Shown piece by piece: positions 23,101 to 35,100 of a stretch of DNA of 64,000 nucleotides (its first letter is position 1; the number at the start of each line of letters is the position of its first letter). The stretch lies in NCBI GenBank assembly GCA_964020975.1, contig OZ026619.1, positions 4,218,415 to 4,282,414 of the forward strand. Direction: 5' to 3'. The translations under genes were made by a program, and so were the position numbers. Under the pieces are notes generated by a model. That model worked only from the letters and a program-made list of their open reading frames with translations, was not told the origin of the DNA and did not search any database. The DNA comes from Hermodice carunculata. Taxonomy: Eukaryota; Annelida; Polychaeta; Eunicida; Amphinomidae.

Positions 23101-26100
23101 TTGTTGTGTGTGTTGCGGACGCAATAACTCAAAAAAGATTTGCAACTGTATGTGCATGTGTGACTTAGTTTCATAACTGAGAATGAATTACTGTGCATTA
23201 TTGACAAGGTGAGAACGTTATTTCATATTGTGATATAAGCTTATTATAATTACATTTAGGTGAAAAGAAGAGCACTGGTTGGCTATTGGATCTTTGCAGG
23301 CCTTGTGTTGAAGATCAGTAACACATGGTGCTCGTGATCAATAACACATGCTAGAGATTCCTTTTTTTACTGTTAGGTGGCATGGTAAGCGGTGGCCTTT
23401 TTTGCATTACAGTTAGGCTTGTGGGCCTAACTTGTGCCTCTTATTATGTCTCCCTGTGCAACAGGGGGGATCTATTGTTTCTGTATCCGTTTCTTCAGCT
23501 TATTCTTCTTCTTCTTCTTGTTTCTGTGTCTGTTTCTTCAGCTTCTTCTTCCTCCTCCTCCTCCTCCTTCAACACATTGTTGTGTGTGTTGCGGACGCCA
23601 TAACTAAAAAAAGATTTGATTTGGGAAGTTGAATTTTTATTGTAAAGATGTTCCTAATATAAAGCCTTGCTTGGGATTGCAGATGGGTGACCGTGACCTA
23701 TTTTTCAAGGTCACATGGGCATGTAATGTAAAATTGACGCTGACATAATAACTCCACAAGGATTTGACTTAAGAGGTTGAAATTAAGTATGATTATGTAC
23801 CATGATATGAACCAGGTTGGAATTGTAGATGGGTGACCTTGACCTATTTCCAAGGTCACATGGCCACTTTTAAAAATCATTGCAGATGCACTCTAGAAGG
23901 ATTTGACTGAAAGAGGTTGACATTTTGTGTGATTATGTTTCTATGTAAGATTTTTGTAAGGTCACATGGGCATGTCATGTAAAATTGATGCAGACGTAAT
24001 AATTCAGCAAGGATTTGACTCAAGAGATTGAAATTTTGCATGCTTATGTACCATAATATGAGCTAGGTTGGGGTTGCAGATGGGTGACCGTGACCTATTT
24101 TTCAAAATCACATGGACATGTCATGTAAAATTGACGCGGACGCAATAATTCCGCAAGGATTTGACTTAAGAGGATGAAAATTTGCAGGATTATGTACCAT
24201 AATATAAACTAGGTTGGGATTGTAGTTGGGTGACCTTGACTTATTTTCAAGGTCATGTGGCCACTTTTTAAAAATCATTGCAGATGTACTCGAGAAAGAT
24301 TTGACTTAAAGAGGTTGACATTTTGTGTGATTATGTTTCTATGTAAGACCTTGATTGTAGCTGCAGATGTATGACCTTGACCTATTTTTCAAGGTCACTT
24401 GAGCATTTCGTCTAAAATCAATTTGGACGTGATAACTGAAGGAAGATTTTACTTGGGAAGTTGAAATTTTATGTGAAGATGTTCCTATATATGATCTTGC
24501 TTGGGATTGCAGATGGGTGACCTTGACATATTTTCAAGGTCACGTGGGCATGTCATCTAAAATTGACACGCATGCAACTCTGCAAGGATTTGACTTTGGA
24601 GGTTGGAATTTTGCATGTTTATGTACCATAATACCAACTAGGTTGGCATTGTAGATGTATGACCTTGGCCAATTTTCAAGGTCACATGGCCACTTTTTAA
24701 AAATCATTGCAGATGCACTTGAGTAAGATTTGACTTAAAGAGGTTGACATTTTGTGTGATTATGTTTCTATGTAAGACTTCTGTAAGACCTTGCTTGTAA
24801 CTGCAAATGTATGACCTTGACCTATTTTTCAAGATCACATGGGCATTTCGTCAAAAATCAACATTTTTAAATGTCAATGAAGGGTGTACCTTCACCATAT
24901 CTGTAGATCATTGGAATCGGTGTGCCTATTTATAAAAATAAGGATGACAATAGTAAGGGCGCACGGGGAGACATTTGATTTTATGCTGGAAAATCAGCTG
25001 TTCTAGTTGTTTGTAACTTCAGAGCTTTTCGTGATGGTATTAACATTTGTTGTTTTACTGATGTCAAAACCTATCTAGGTATCATTGTCCCTTTTTTCTG
25101 TTATAGATCTACTATATGGTTGCTTATACAGTGAATACTTGTTAAAATGACACCAGCTTTTTCCCAAAAAGTGTCAGATAACTGAACATGTCAGATAAAT
25201 AAATCAAACAACAAAGAAAATGAAGCTTTTCTTTTTTTCTTCTTCTTTTACTATGATTAATTATTCTAGCACTTGTATGTATATATATATATAATTTTTG
25301 AAAAAAGAACTTCAGATACACCATATGTACAGCACGCTGTAGGTTAATCATCACCTTGACCATGTTGACCAGCCAACTGGGGCACCATTAATGATGTAGT
25401 ATTCACACCACATGTATGTTTTTTTTAAATGTCATGTAGTTTTATACGCTAGCTATATACAGTTATATGAATAATTATGATCAGGTCAGGCTCCCGTCAT
25501 GGTACTTCCTCAGTATGTAATTCTTACCTGGCCTGGCAGACTATACATCTACATAACCACTGGCACTGAAGCCACACTGTACTGCAAGAAACCCAACTTA
25601 GTTAGCTTTATTAGTGTTGCACTACATGTACTTTGCAGGGATTCCTACCGAGTTTGTACATTTGGTTTTGCTTCATTATTATTATTATTATCAGCGTTTG
25701 AAATAGCACTGGTCCATTAGTCTGAGATAAGTTAATTTTCTTGCATGACAAGTTTTGACAAAGTCTGTAATGGTAGGTCAGTGATGTGGACAAGTAGATT
25801 TTTTTTTTTTATATCGATCACTGATTATTGTTATACATGTATGATTGATTTTTAAAAAAAATTCATGCGATGTTTTTATCTCATTTCATTATTTCCCCAC
25901 ATCTGTTACTCCATGTACGCATGTACCTAATCCTAACTTTTCCCAAGTCTCACTGACTTCAACAACAAAAATCTGGTGTATGTGACACAAAATGGTTGCA
26001 CATATTGATATCTGTGTTGATTTGTTGCAATTTATTTGCAGATGGGGACAAGAAGGATGATGGAGGAGAGGAAGCAGAGAAGTACGTATAGTGTGATGAT

Positions 26101-29100
26101 GAACAGTATGCACTGATTTCTCTGTAAATCAGTGGTATGCTTAACTTGACCTACACAATGATAAGGAAGATTATGTTGATTTGGATTCATGAGTGTAAAG
26201 TCACATCTTGTGATACTCATTCTGAAGTACCAAGTACCAAGTACATACCACTATGGCATCATCAAGTACCAAGTACATACCACTATGGCATCACAGTCAA
26301 ATCTTTCTCATATAGCTTGCTGTATACTGGTCCAGCTCAGTGCAGTCATGGTCATTTCACAATCAATGTTTAATTTGTTGTATTCCCAGCATACATTGTT
26401 TATACAAACTATATCAGGCACTTAACCTTTAAAGTGCTGATTTAAGACCGAGTCAACAGCTTTCCTTGGGACACTGTGTAAAGTGTCTGGAGGAAAGCTG
26501 TTGACTGAGACTACTTTTTGCTATAGACTAGGCTTGCTGGTATTTGAATGAAAGGTATCCTCATGAGGAATTTGAATCTTTTAACCATTATATGGCAATG
26601 AAAAAAACAACTATAGCGGTGATTAGCTTTTTACCCCTCAGCCTTTATGCTGGACGGGTATTGTTGTCACCCACGCGCCCGTCTGTCCTTCTGTCCATGT
26701 CTTGTTAAAGACGTTCGGTACACTGCGATGTGCGCAACCGTTTATGGTCCAATGCCTCTATACAGTTAGAGCTGGTATTTGTCGATACCTGCACTAGCTG
26801 CTGTTCGCTTTTCCTATTTTGCACAGTTCCGTTTGAGAAATATAGATTGTCTACGAAGAGTGAAAAGGAAAAAGAATGGGCGGTTTGTTAACAAATGCCA
26901 AAACAAAGGACTAAATGCTTTAAAACAAGGCAGAATACGTCGAAACACGGCAGTGGTAGACCAAAACGCGTGTACACAATCAGCGAACGCTGAACAAGCC
27001 ACCGTCCAAAGTGCCACGCCCACCCCCAAATGCCACATGCACATGTAAACACTGACAGTTATATCTGGGACCAAGGTCATAGAATATTGGAACTAAGTGT
27101 ACTAGCCGATAATCTGGTATGCGCGGAATGTAAAAAAAAAAACATTGTCCCTAAAAAATACCGAATCAGAAAAACGATATGGCTTGGACAGTGTACTTTA
27201 CATTTCTTGTGAATGTGGTGGTATGATAAACGCTGTCCCAACTGGAGGGGGGGGGGGGGCACAGTAATACCCCAGCGTCAAAAGGCACAGGTATATTTGA
27301 TAATGTGCTGCCTGTGTTACCATTCGACAATGTATTAAGGCAACTATAATTTTGATATTCTTATTTTACCTCTTTTTTCACATTGCTATATTGCACTATG
27401 GAGAGACTCTTAAAATGTTTGCCTCTTCTCAGTAAAACTATGAAAGTAAATATTATGACTGGAATATAAAATTAACGACGTACTGCCGTTTATTTAACCT
27501 ACATACATGTATATTGATATGGTATCGAAGTTAGACAATGAATGGATGCCTTGTACCTATGAACTTAGAACAAATTAAATCAACATGCATGAATTCTTTG
27601 TACAATTGCGAAAAAAATAGCACCGTATGATATCTTTTTTTGTTAATCAATGAAATCAGTGCATATTTTGGAAACCCCCAACAATTTTTCAGGGATTTGC
27701 AAATATTTTTTCTATTTCAAACTAAAAAAATAATATGACCACTTATACATTTTTGCAAGACGAGATGAATTTAAAGTCACATTCCAGCATGTTTTGTCCA
27801 CGTATTTGTTATTAAAAGGCTTGATATACATTGCATACACTCATATTGAGTTATTTTTGCATCCTTGATTCATTTTTTTTTGCTTTTACCCACATATATA
27901 ATGTTTGCTATCAAATTTCTGTAGTCCTTACATGTAGTGCCACCTAGCGACAAAAGTAGCACCGTGACATGCCAATTTTTTGCTTGCATTTTGTTTCAAA
28001 TGCCGAGATCTTGGTTCACACCAAAAACCAGAGATTTCTAAATTCTTTTGACCAGGGTACCGAGCGTCTTTAACGCCATATCTCCAAAAATACTCACTTT
28101 ACAGAGACCAAATTTTTATCACGGGGCCATTGAGGTGCTTCAGGTGCCTATCGAAAAGTAAGTCACAGTACTACATTAAAGAAAAAAAACGGCGTTAACA
28201 CAATATCGAAAAACGTATTGAATATAGCTCCATCAATTATTTATGACGGTTGGTCCTAAGAATGCCTCAGATGCCTATTGAAAACTAGGTCACTGGGTCA
28301 CATATTTAGGTCAAAGTGCTGCATTGAAGAAAAATGGTGGTACCATGATGTCTTCAAACATTAAATTACTCATTGTAGCTGTACCAATTATTTATGACAG
28401 TTGGTCCTAAGAATGCCTCAGATGCCTATTGAAAACTAGGTCACTGGGTCACATATTTAGGTCAAGGTGCTGCATTGAAGAAAAATGGTGGTACCATGAT
28501 GTCTTCAAACATTAAATTACTCATTGTAGCTGTACCAATTATTTATGACAGTTGGTCCTATGGATGCCTCAGACACCTAGTGAAAACTAGGTTACTGGGT
28601 CACATATTTAGGTCACAGTGCTATATTGAAGAAAAATGGCCTTGCCGTGATATCTCTGCTCATTGCATTTGCACCAAAGCTTTGTCATTAAGTCAAACAG
28701 AAGTAACCTTGACCTACTGGAGGGGTATTGTTGTCACCTACGCGTCCATCCGTCTGTCTGTCCTGGCCGACGGGTTTTCGGTCATTGATCGGCTTCTAGT
28801 TAAGGTTTAGTGTGGGAGTTTTGTTCATGAGGAGAGGTTGAAATGGTACTGTGAGGAAAGGTCTGAGGGTGACGATGTTTGTAGTTTTCTCTGCACGTTG
28901 TAAATTTAGATGTGTACTGTAAATGCGCGCCTTGCACAGCTTTTAAGTTGTCACACAACTGTGTATGTATTTCAGAGGTGATAAAGCCGTCTCACAAGAA
29001 GAATCTGCCAAGATGCCTGTGGCACCAACAAAAGAGGGACTGGACAAGGAGGCTGGGGAACTGGTATGTATATATACCTGTCTTGACATGTACATGCGCC

Positions 29101-32100
29101 TTCTGGGCCAAATATCACAGAAATAATTATGTATTCCTACGTAATAAACTTATATACTTAATTGACCACAAGGCTTTCCACAAGCTGTCGGCACGAATAC
29201 AAGCGTTCTGGGTAAAAGTGTGTTTTTGTGAAATTTTGGATATCTCCTGAAAGATATTCAAGATAAAATGGTCACATTTGTGCTGTTATGATCTCAATAT
29301 ACATGTTTGTATGTACAAAAGCATAGCAGGGATTTTTCTTAACTGCATCTGCTTTTTTATAATGGTGATACAGAAATTGCAAAGTGGCTGATTTGGTCAA
29401 AATGGACCAAGTTGGTGGACTCTCCATTTTTGACACACATTTAAAAAAGAACCAACCATTTCCTAGATAATGCCTGATACCTTTTTGCTCTAAAGATCTT
29501 TTAATTTATATCACTTTTATTTGATCAAAACCAGATAACTACTTTTTAATTTAGAGAAATATCCATATAACAGGATGTTTTGGTGCAAATATCTGTCTGT
29601 AATCAAGATTCAAAGGTTAACGCTTTCCATTGACTACAATGCTAGCATTAAAAGTATATTCTTGGTCTCTTCAGATTGTACTGGGGCTACAACTACCAAA
29701 TTCAGACACTTGATAGACTGTATATGTGTCTAACAAAATGTCCCCAAATCGCAAAATTGTCCAAAACTGGTTGGACATTTACCTTTTAAGCCACATACAA
29801 TTGAATACAATGGACTGAACTGTGTCAATTATTACAGAAAAAACATGATCCATATTCATAAATTCCAAACCCAACAATGACGGCAAGGAGATTCCAGAGT
29901 TGCCAAAGCATCAACCTTCATCTTCCAATACCAATGTGAAGGAACAAATTTCACTCCTGACTTGAGACAGGCAGTCACCCATAAAAGGCAACTGGTGGTT
30001 TTAAACCGGTCCTCTGAACCTGTGATATTCACACATACATGCACCCGCTTTCATTGAACCTTTCTTTCAGGAATGCGGATTTGGTTTAGTTGGTATCTTT
30101 GTTTCCTATGTTTGGCTTGCTGATAGGTGCCAAAGGTTGCTGGTTTGAGACTTTGGTGCTCCGTGGTCACAAAACATATATATTTTCGTTGGTGCTGATG
30201 GACTTACATATGTACAGTCCCTGGTCTGGGACAACTCCTTACACAATACTCTTCCTGGATTGAATACAATGAACTGGATTGCGTTGAGTATGGCATTCAT
30301 GCGTACCTGCTTCCATTGAATTGTTGTTTTTGGGAATGGGAATTTGGTGCAGCTGGTATGTTTGTTTCCCTTTTTCGGCTTGATGATAGTTGCCAAAGGT
30401 TGGTAGTTCAAGACCCGGCCGCTCCGTGGTCACGAAACATGTACACATAGTAACACTGATTAAGAAACATATAAAATGCATTGGCTTTTTACACCTGTTC
30501 TTTAAAGACTGTGTGACTTTTCAATATAGATCCATGTTTATCATGTTCAGTACACTGTTTCTGGTTTACCCATGTGGACACCATGCTTCCAGAAAACTTC
30601 AATAGTGAGTGGTCTTGGAAAATGTTGGAAGTTATGTGAAAGTATTTTAAAATCCTTCCAGTGCCAAATTTTGAATTGAGTCAACAGCTTTTCTCTGCAT
30701 TGTGCCCAATGCGAGCGGAGGAAAGCTGTTGCCCCGGGGTAATTTCTCTGGAGCTATAGGCATGCTGGTACTTAAATGAAAGGTCTTTTTACGAGGAATA
30801 CGAATCTGGGATCCTTAAGATAATTCAGACTATTTTGACACAAGTAAATTGACTTAAGTCTTGATTGGCACTGAAAGAGTTACAACTTGTATATGGACCT
30901 TGTGATTGTGCTTGTGTTACAGAGTGGGGAGGAGGCAGCCCAGCAGGCAGAAGAGGAGGACGACGATGATGAAGATTCAGATGATGATGATGTGCAGGTC
31001 ACAATCGGTGACATCAAAACACAGGCATATGAGTATGTGTATATTAAAAGTGATTTTATCTTTCCCATACACTTACCCACAAGTCCAAATTTTTTGTTGA
31101 TTGTTTTATAATTTTTGCTTGTCAATGAAAGCAACAGGCATGCCTGTGCTTTGTATATTTCCACAATTGTGTAATATTCTTATTTTCCATATACTGTAGT
31201 TTGGAAACATTTTCCCATATTTGAAAAATTGTGTACCCTGAAAAGGAAAAAATGTGTACATGAGTGGAACAATTGAGCAAAAAGTTGTAAAAGGTCCACT
31301 TTGTAATTCTGAAGTGTGAAGGATTTCCCCAGCAAAACCGTTATGATGGCCATGTCTCCTTTTGATCAAGAAAGGTCCCTTTTTTACTTTGCACATGATG
31401 CATGTGAGAGCCAATGGTTTATTATTTTATTCATATAATTTGCCCATATTTTACCTATAGCTAAGTGTTCCTATGCTCCAGTTATTTAAGCAAACCGTTC
31501 CTATATTTTTCTAAGAAATATACTGGGATATCTTAAGAAAATACTCTTCATAATATTTGACATTTCAATGGTGTTACCATGCTTTATGTTTATACATATT
31601 GGTTTCAGAATCGCCCATGTCTGTGGTTTGTCCACTTTATGTATGTTACCAGAACTGTCCATGGTGCCATGATAAAGTTTGTTGGATGTAACGTTCTGCA
31701 AGAAATATGCAAAACACTGCAGCAATACAAGCTGAAGTCAATCTGAATAGAAACTGAAGCAGCTGGAGGAAAGATTCTGCTTTTTTCAGTTTAATGTGCA
31801 TAGCCAGAATGGAAAGAAAACTTTTCATGTGGAAGTACATTGTATGTAGACTGACCATCTGAACACCTAATGATCCAGTTTCTCATCTTGGTGCTTTGAG
31901 AATAAATACGTTTGCATGACTCGGATATCAGAAAAGTGCTTTATTCTAATTTTGCAAGGTGCAAATTGATTTGGTAATTTGGATGTTAAAAGTTACAAAA
32001 GTCACAGCAAAAATGCCAGAATACATGAATGTAGGCATACTTTTAAATCCTATGTTGGATTTAAGTGTCAACAAGGTAAAATTCATATCCTTTTCATTAC

Positions 32101-35100
32101 CTTTCTGTTTTCCATTTACATGCATTGTAAGCATTGCCTGCATCTTTGCTATTGTGTTCCAGAGCTCCTAGAAACCTGATTCAGAAAGGCTACCAAAGGA
32201 GTGGAGCACAGGGTCTGTATTCAATGCACTGTGTTGAAATGTTTTGACTTTGTTGCAATTACATTTATCATGGTTTCATTTCAAACACATTTGTGGATTA
32301 AAAGTTGAAAGTAAACAGATGAATTCTGTGTTAAAGGTGTTTCATTTTACCTACTTTTGCCAATTTGTCACATTACAGTTTTGGTGTATACATGTATTTA
32401 TTTTATTTTGAATTCGCCATGATACATGTACATATATTAAATGATTTTTAGCTCAGCTGCCTCGTCAGTCAGCTGAGCTTGTGGTGGGTAGGCATTTGTC
32501 GTCCATCTTTCAGCATCCACAATTCACACTTTCGAGTTCTCCAAAACCACAGGGCACATTCAGCTCAAATGTGGTAAGAATGTACCTTGGGTAGGTGTCT
32601 ACCAAATGAATTCAAATGGTCACGGTCCAGTGATTTTTTGAAATTTTGTTCATTTTTTTGGCCAAATCTTTAAAATTCTTTTTTGAAGAAACCGGATGGC
32701 CATTGCTTTGAAATAGCTTGGGGAGACTTCTGGGGACCGTGAGACCTTAATCTGTTCAACAGGTGATGCTGTGATCTTAAGCTCAGCTGACTTGTCAGTC
32801 AGCTGTGCTTATGTGATGGTTGGGCATCCGTCTGTCTGTCTGCGTCCACAATTCACATTTTCAACTCCAAAAACACTGGGCAGATTCACCTCAAACTTGG
32901 TAGGAATGTACCTTAGGTGGGTCTCTACCAAGTTTGTTCAAATGGTCACGACCAATGTTTTTTTTATTTTTATGAATTTTTAGCTCAGCTGACTTGTCAG
33001 TCAGCTGAGCTTATCTTATGGTCCTCCGTCCGCCGTCCGTCAACAATTTACATTTTCGACTTCTTCTCCGAAACCGTCAGCCAGATCCACTTCAAACTTG
33101 GTGGGGACGTGCCTTGGGTACCTGTCTACCAAGTTTGTTCAAATGGTCACGGTCCATTGATTTTTGGACTTTAATTGAATTTTTTTGTTCTTTTTTTGGG
33201 CAAATCTTAAAAAATCTTCTTCTCTGAAACCGCTCACCCAATTACTTTGATATCACACAGAAACACTCCCTGGGACACCTAGTTCTTAATTTGTTCACCA
33301 GGTGGCGCTGCAATTTTTTTTCTATTTTTTTATGAATTTTTGTGTGTTTTAGCTATTTTTGACTTCTTCTCCAGAACTGTTCCTCAGATTAAGCTGAAAC
33401 ATGGTGGATATGTTCCTTGTAGAAGGGGCAAACAAAGTTGTTCACTATGTGGGAATGCTGCGGATTCCTGATTTTTAACGATTTTTTCAATTCGGGTACT
33501 TATCGGTCAATGCAGCTTTCCTATTGATTACTATCATGGAAGTCAATGAGCATTCTAATGCTAATTCACATTTTCGACTTCTTCTCCAAAACCGTCATCC
33601 AGATCCACTTCAAACTTGGTGGGGATGTACCTTTGGTGGATGTCTACCAAGTTTGTTCCCATGGTCATGTTCCAATGAATTTTGCCTTTTTTTATGATTT
33701 TTTTTTCAAAAATCTTTACAAAAGTTTTAACATGGGAATTTCTTGTAATGGTTAGAACTAAAATACTTTTGGCCAGATTTACTTCAAACTTAGTGGGGAT
33801 GTGCCTTGGGTGGATCTCTACCAAGTTTGTTCAAATGTCACGCTCTATTGATTTTTGGAATTTTTATGATTTGGGGGGGGGGGGGGGGGGGCAAACCTTA
33901 AAAACTCTTCACCTCTGAAACTGCTCACCCAGTTGTTTTGATATCGTTCATAGACACTCCCAGGGACGCATAGTTCCCAATTTGTTCACCAGGTGGCACT
34001 GCAATTTTTTCTTTTTCTTTTTTTTTTTTTATGAATTTTATGTATGGTTTTGTTATTTTTCACTTGTTCTCAGAACCGTCACTCAGATTAAAGTGAAATG
34101 TGATGGATATGTTCTTGTGGAAGGGTCAAACAAAGTGTTTACTAGGTGGCATTGCTTTAGAGTCCTGATTTTTAAGTATTTTCCATTCGGGTACTTATCG
34201 ATGAATGCAGCTTTCCTATTGATAACTATGTAAGTCAATGGGCATTCTAGTGCTAATTCACAGGACAACTGACATGAAATTTACTGTTTACTTGATAACT
34301 TGAGATCTGTTTTGAGTTAGTACTATGATGCTGCACACGTTAATGTTTTTGTATGAAGGTCATGCTCAGACAGTACATGAATGACTTTGACCTCTTTTGT
34401 TGGGTCACACACAGTGCAACATACATGAATTTTACTCTTCATTATAACTTGAGAACTACTTGAACCTTGATGTTGCACATGTTAGTGTTCTTGTATAAAG
34501 GTCAGACTTACTCAGACCATGGATGACCTTGATCCTTTCCCAAGTTCCTAGAGCTGCAAGTGTGATGAATGTCAAGATCAGCTGAGCATGGGCTGTTCAC
34601 ACAGCCCTCTTGTTTGGTTTATCTTTTTGACCAAATCTTAAAAAGCGACTTCTCCAAAACTGCTTGGCTAATTGCTTTAAAATGGCTGTGGGGACCCTGA
34701 GACCTTAATTTAATTTGTTCAACAGGTGACACTGTGATTTTTCAAATAATTTTTATGTAAAAAGTGTGTTTTTCACCATTTTCAACTTCTCCAAAGCAGT
34801 CACTCGGATTATGTTGAAACATGGTGGAAATGTTCCTCATAGAAGGGCCACAAACAAATTTGTTCACGAAGGTGGTGTTGCTGTAACCATCTGAATTTTA
34901 ATGAATTTTTCAATTCAGCTACTTATCGGTTTATAATGCATGTAGTCCTATTGATGGCTATATAAGTGAAGGGGATTGCAATGGTAATTCATGTTTTAGA
35001 CTTCTGCTCCTAAACCACTAACCAGATTCACTTCAAACTTGGTGTTGATGTACCTTTGGTGGCTCTCTTCCAAGTTTGTTCAAAAGGTCACGCTTCATTG

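Larger units (their letters stand above)
11393..26041 (+). other. FIP1 intron 1 (14.6 kb), filled with mobile elements
   Basis: By far the longest intron. It holds three LINE copies, a LINE 3' fragment, a Helitron-like element, three mariner-type or related MITEs and a 143-bp tandem array. It is spanned by matching phase-1 splice sites (GTAAAA ... TTTGCAG). Confidence 0.8.
26640..28800. repeat. Composite repeat region in FIP1 intron 2
   Basis: Near 26633-26700 and again near 28722-28790 the text GGGTATTGTTGTCACC(C/T)ACGCG followed by CGTCTGTC-type words appears, suggesting two starts of one dispersed family. The first has a CAGC-CTTTAT-GCTG hairpin. Between them are a transposase fragment (26780-27345), a G-run (27250-27261) and a 151-bp tandem array. 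Confidence 0.45.

Noticed and set aside
23597-24865. Regularly spaced repeats that could be mistaken for a CRISPR array
   Set aside because: Units are ~143 bp, diverged throughout, with no constant short repeat and variable spacers, and the DNA is eukaryotic.
30880-31164. Minus-strand Ser-rich frame over exon 4
   Set aside because: Antisense of the Asp/Glu-coding tract in FIP1 exon 4.
32917-34233. Frames containing DPLQTWWG or FKLGGDVPW-type peptides repeated in several places
   Set aside because: These peptides are translations of the 'ACTTCAAACTTGGTGG' module of the Helitron-like family, not a protein family.
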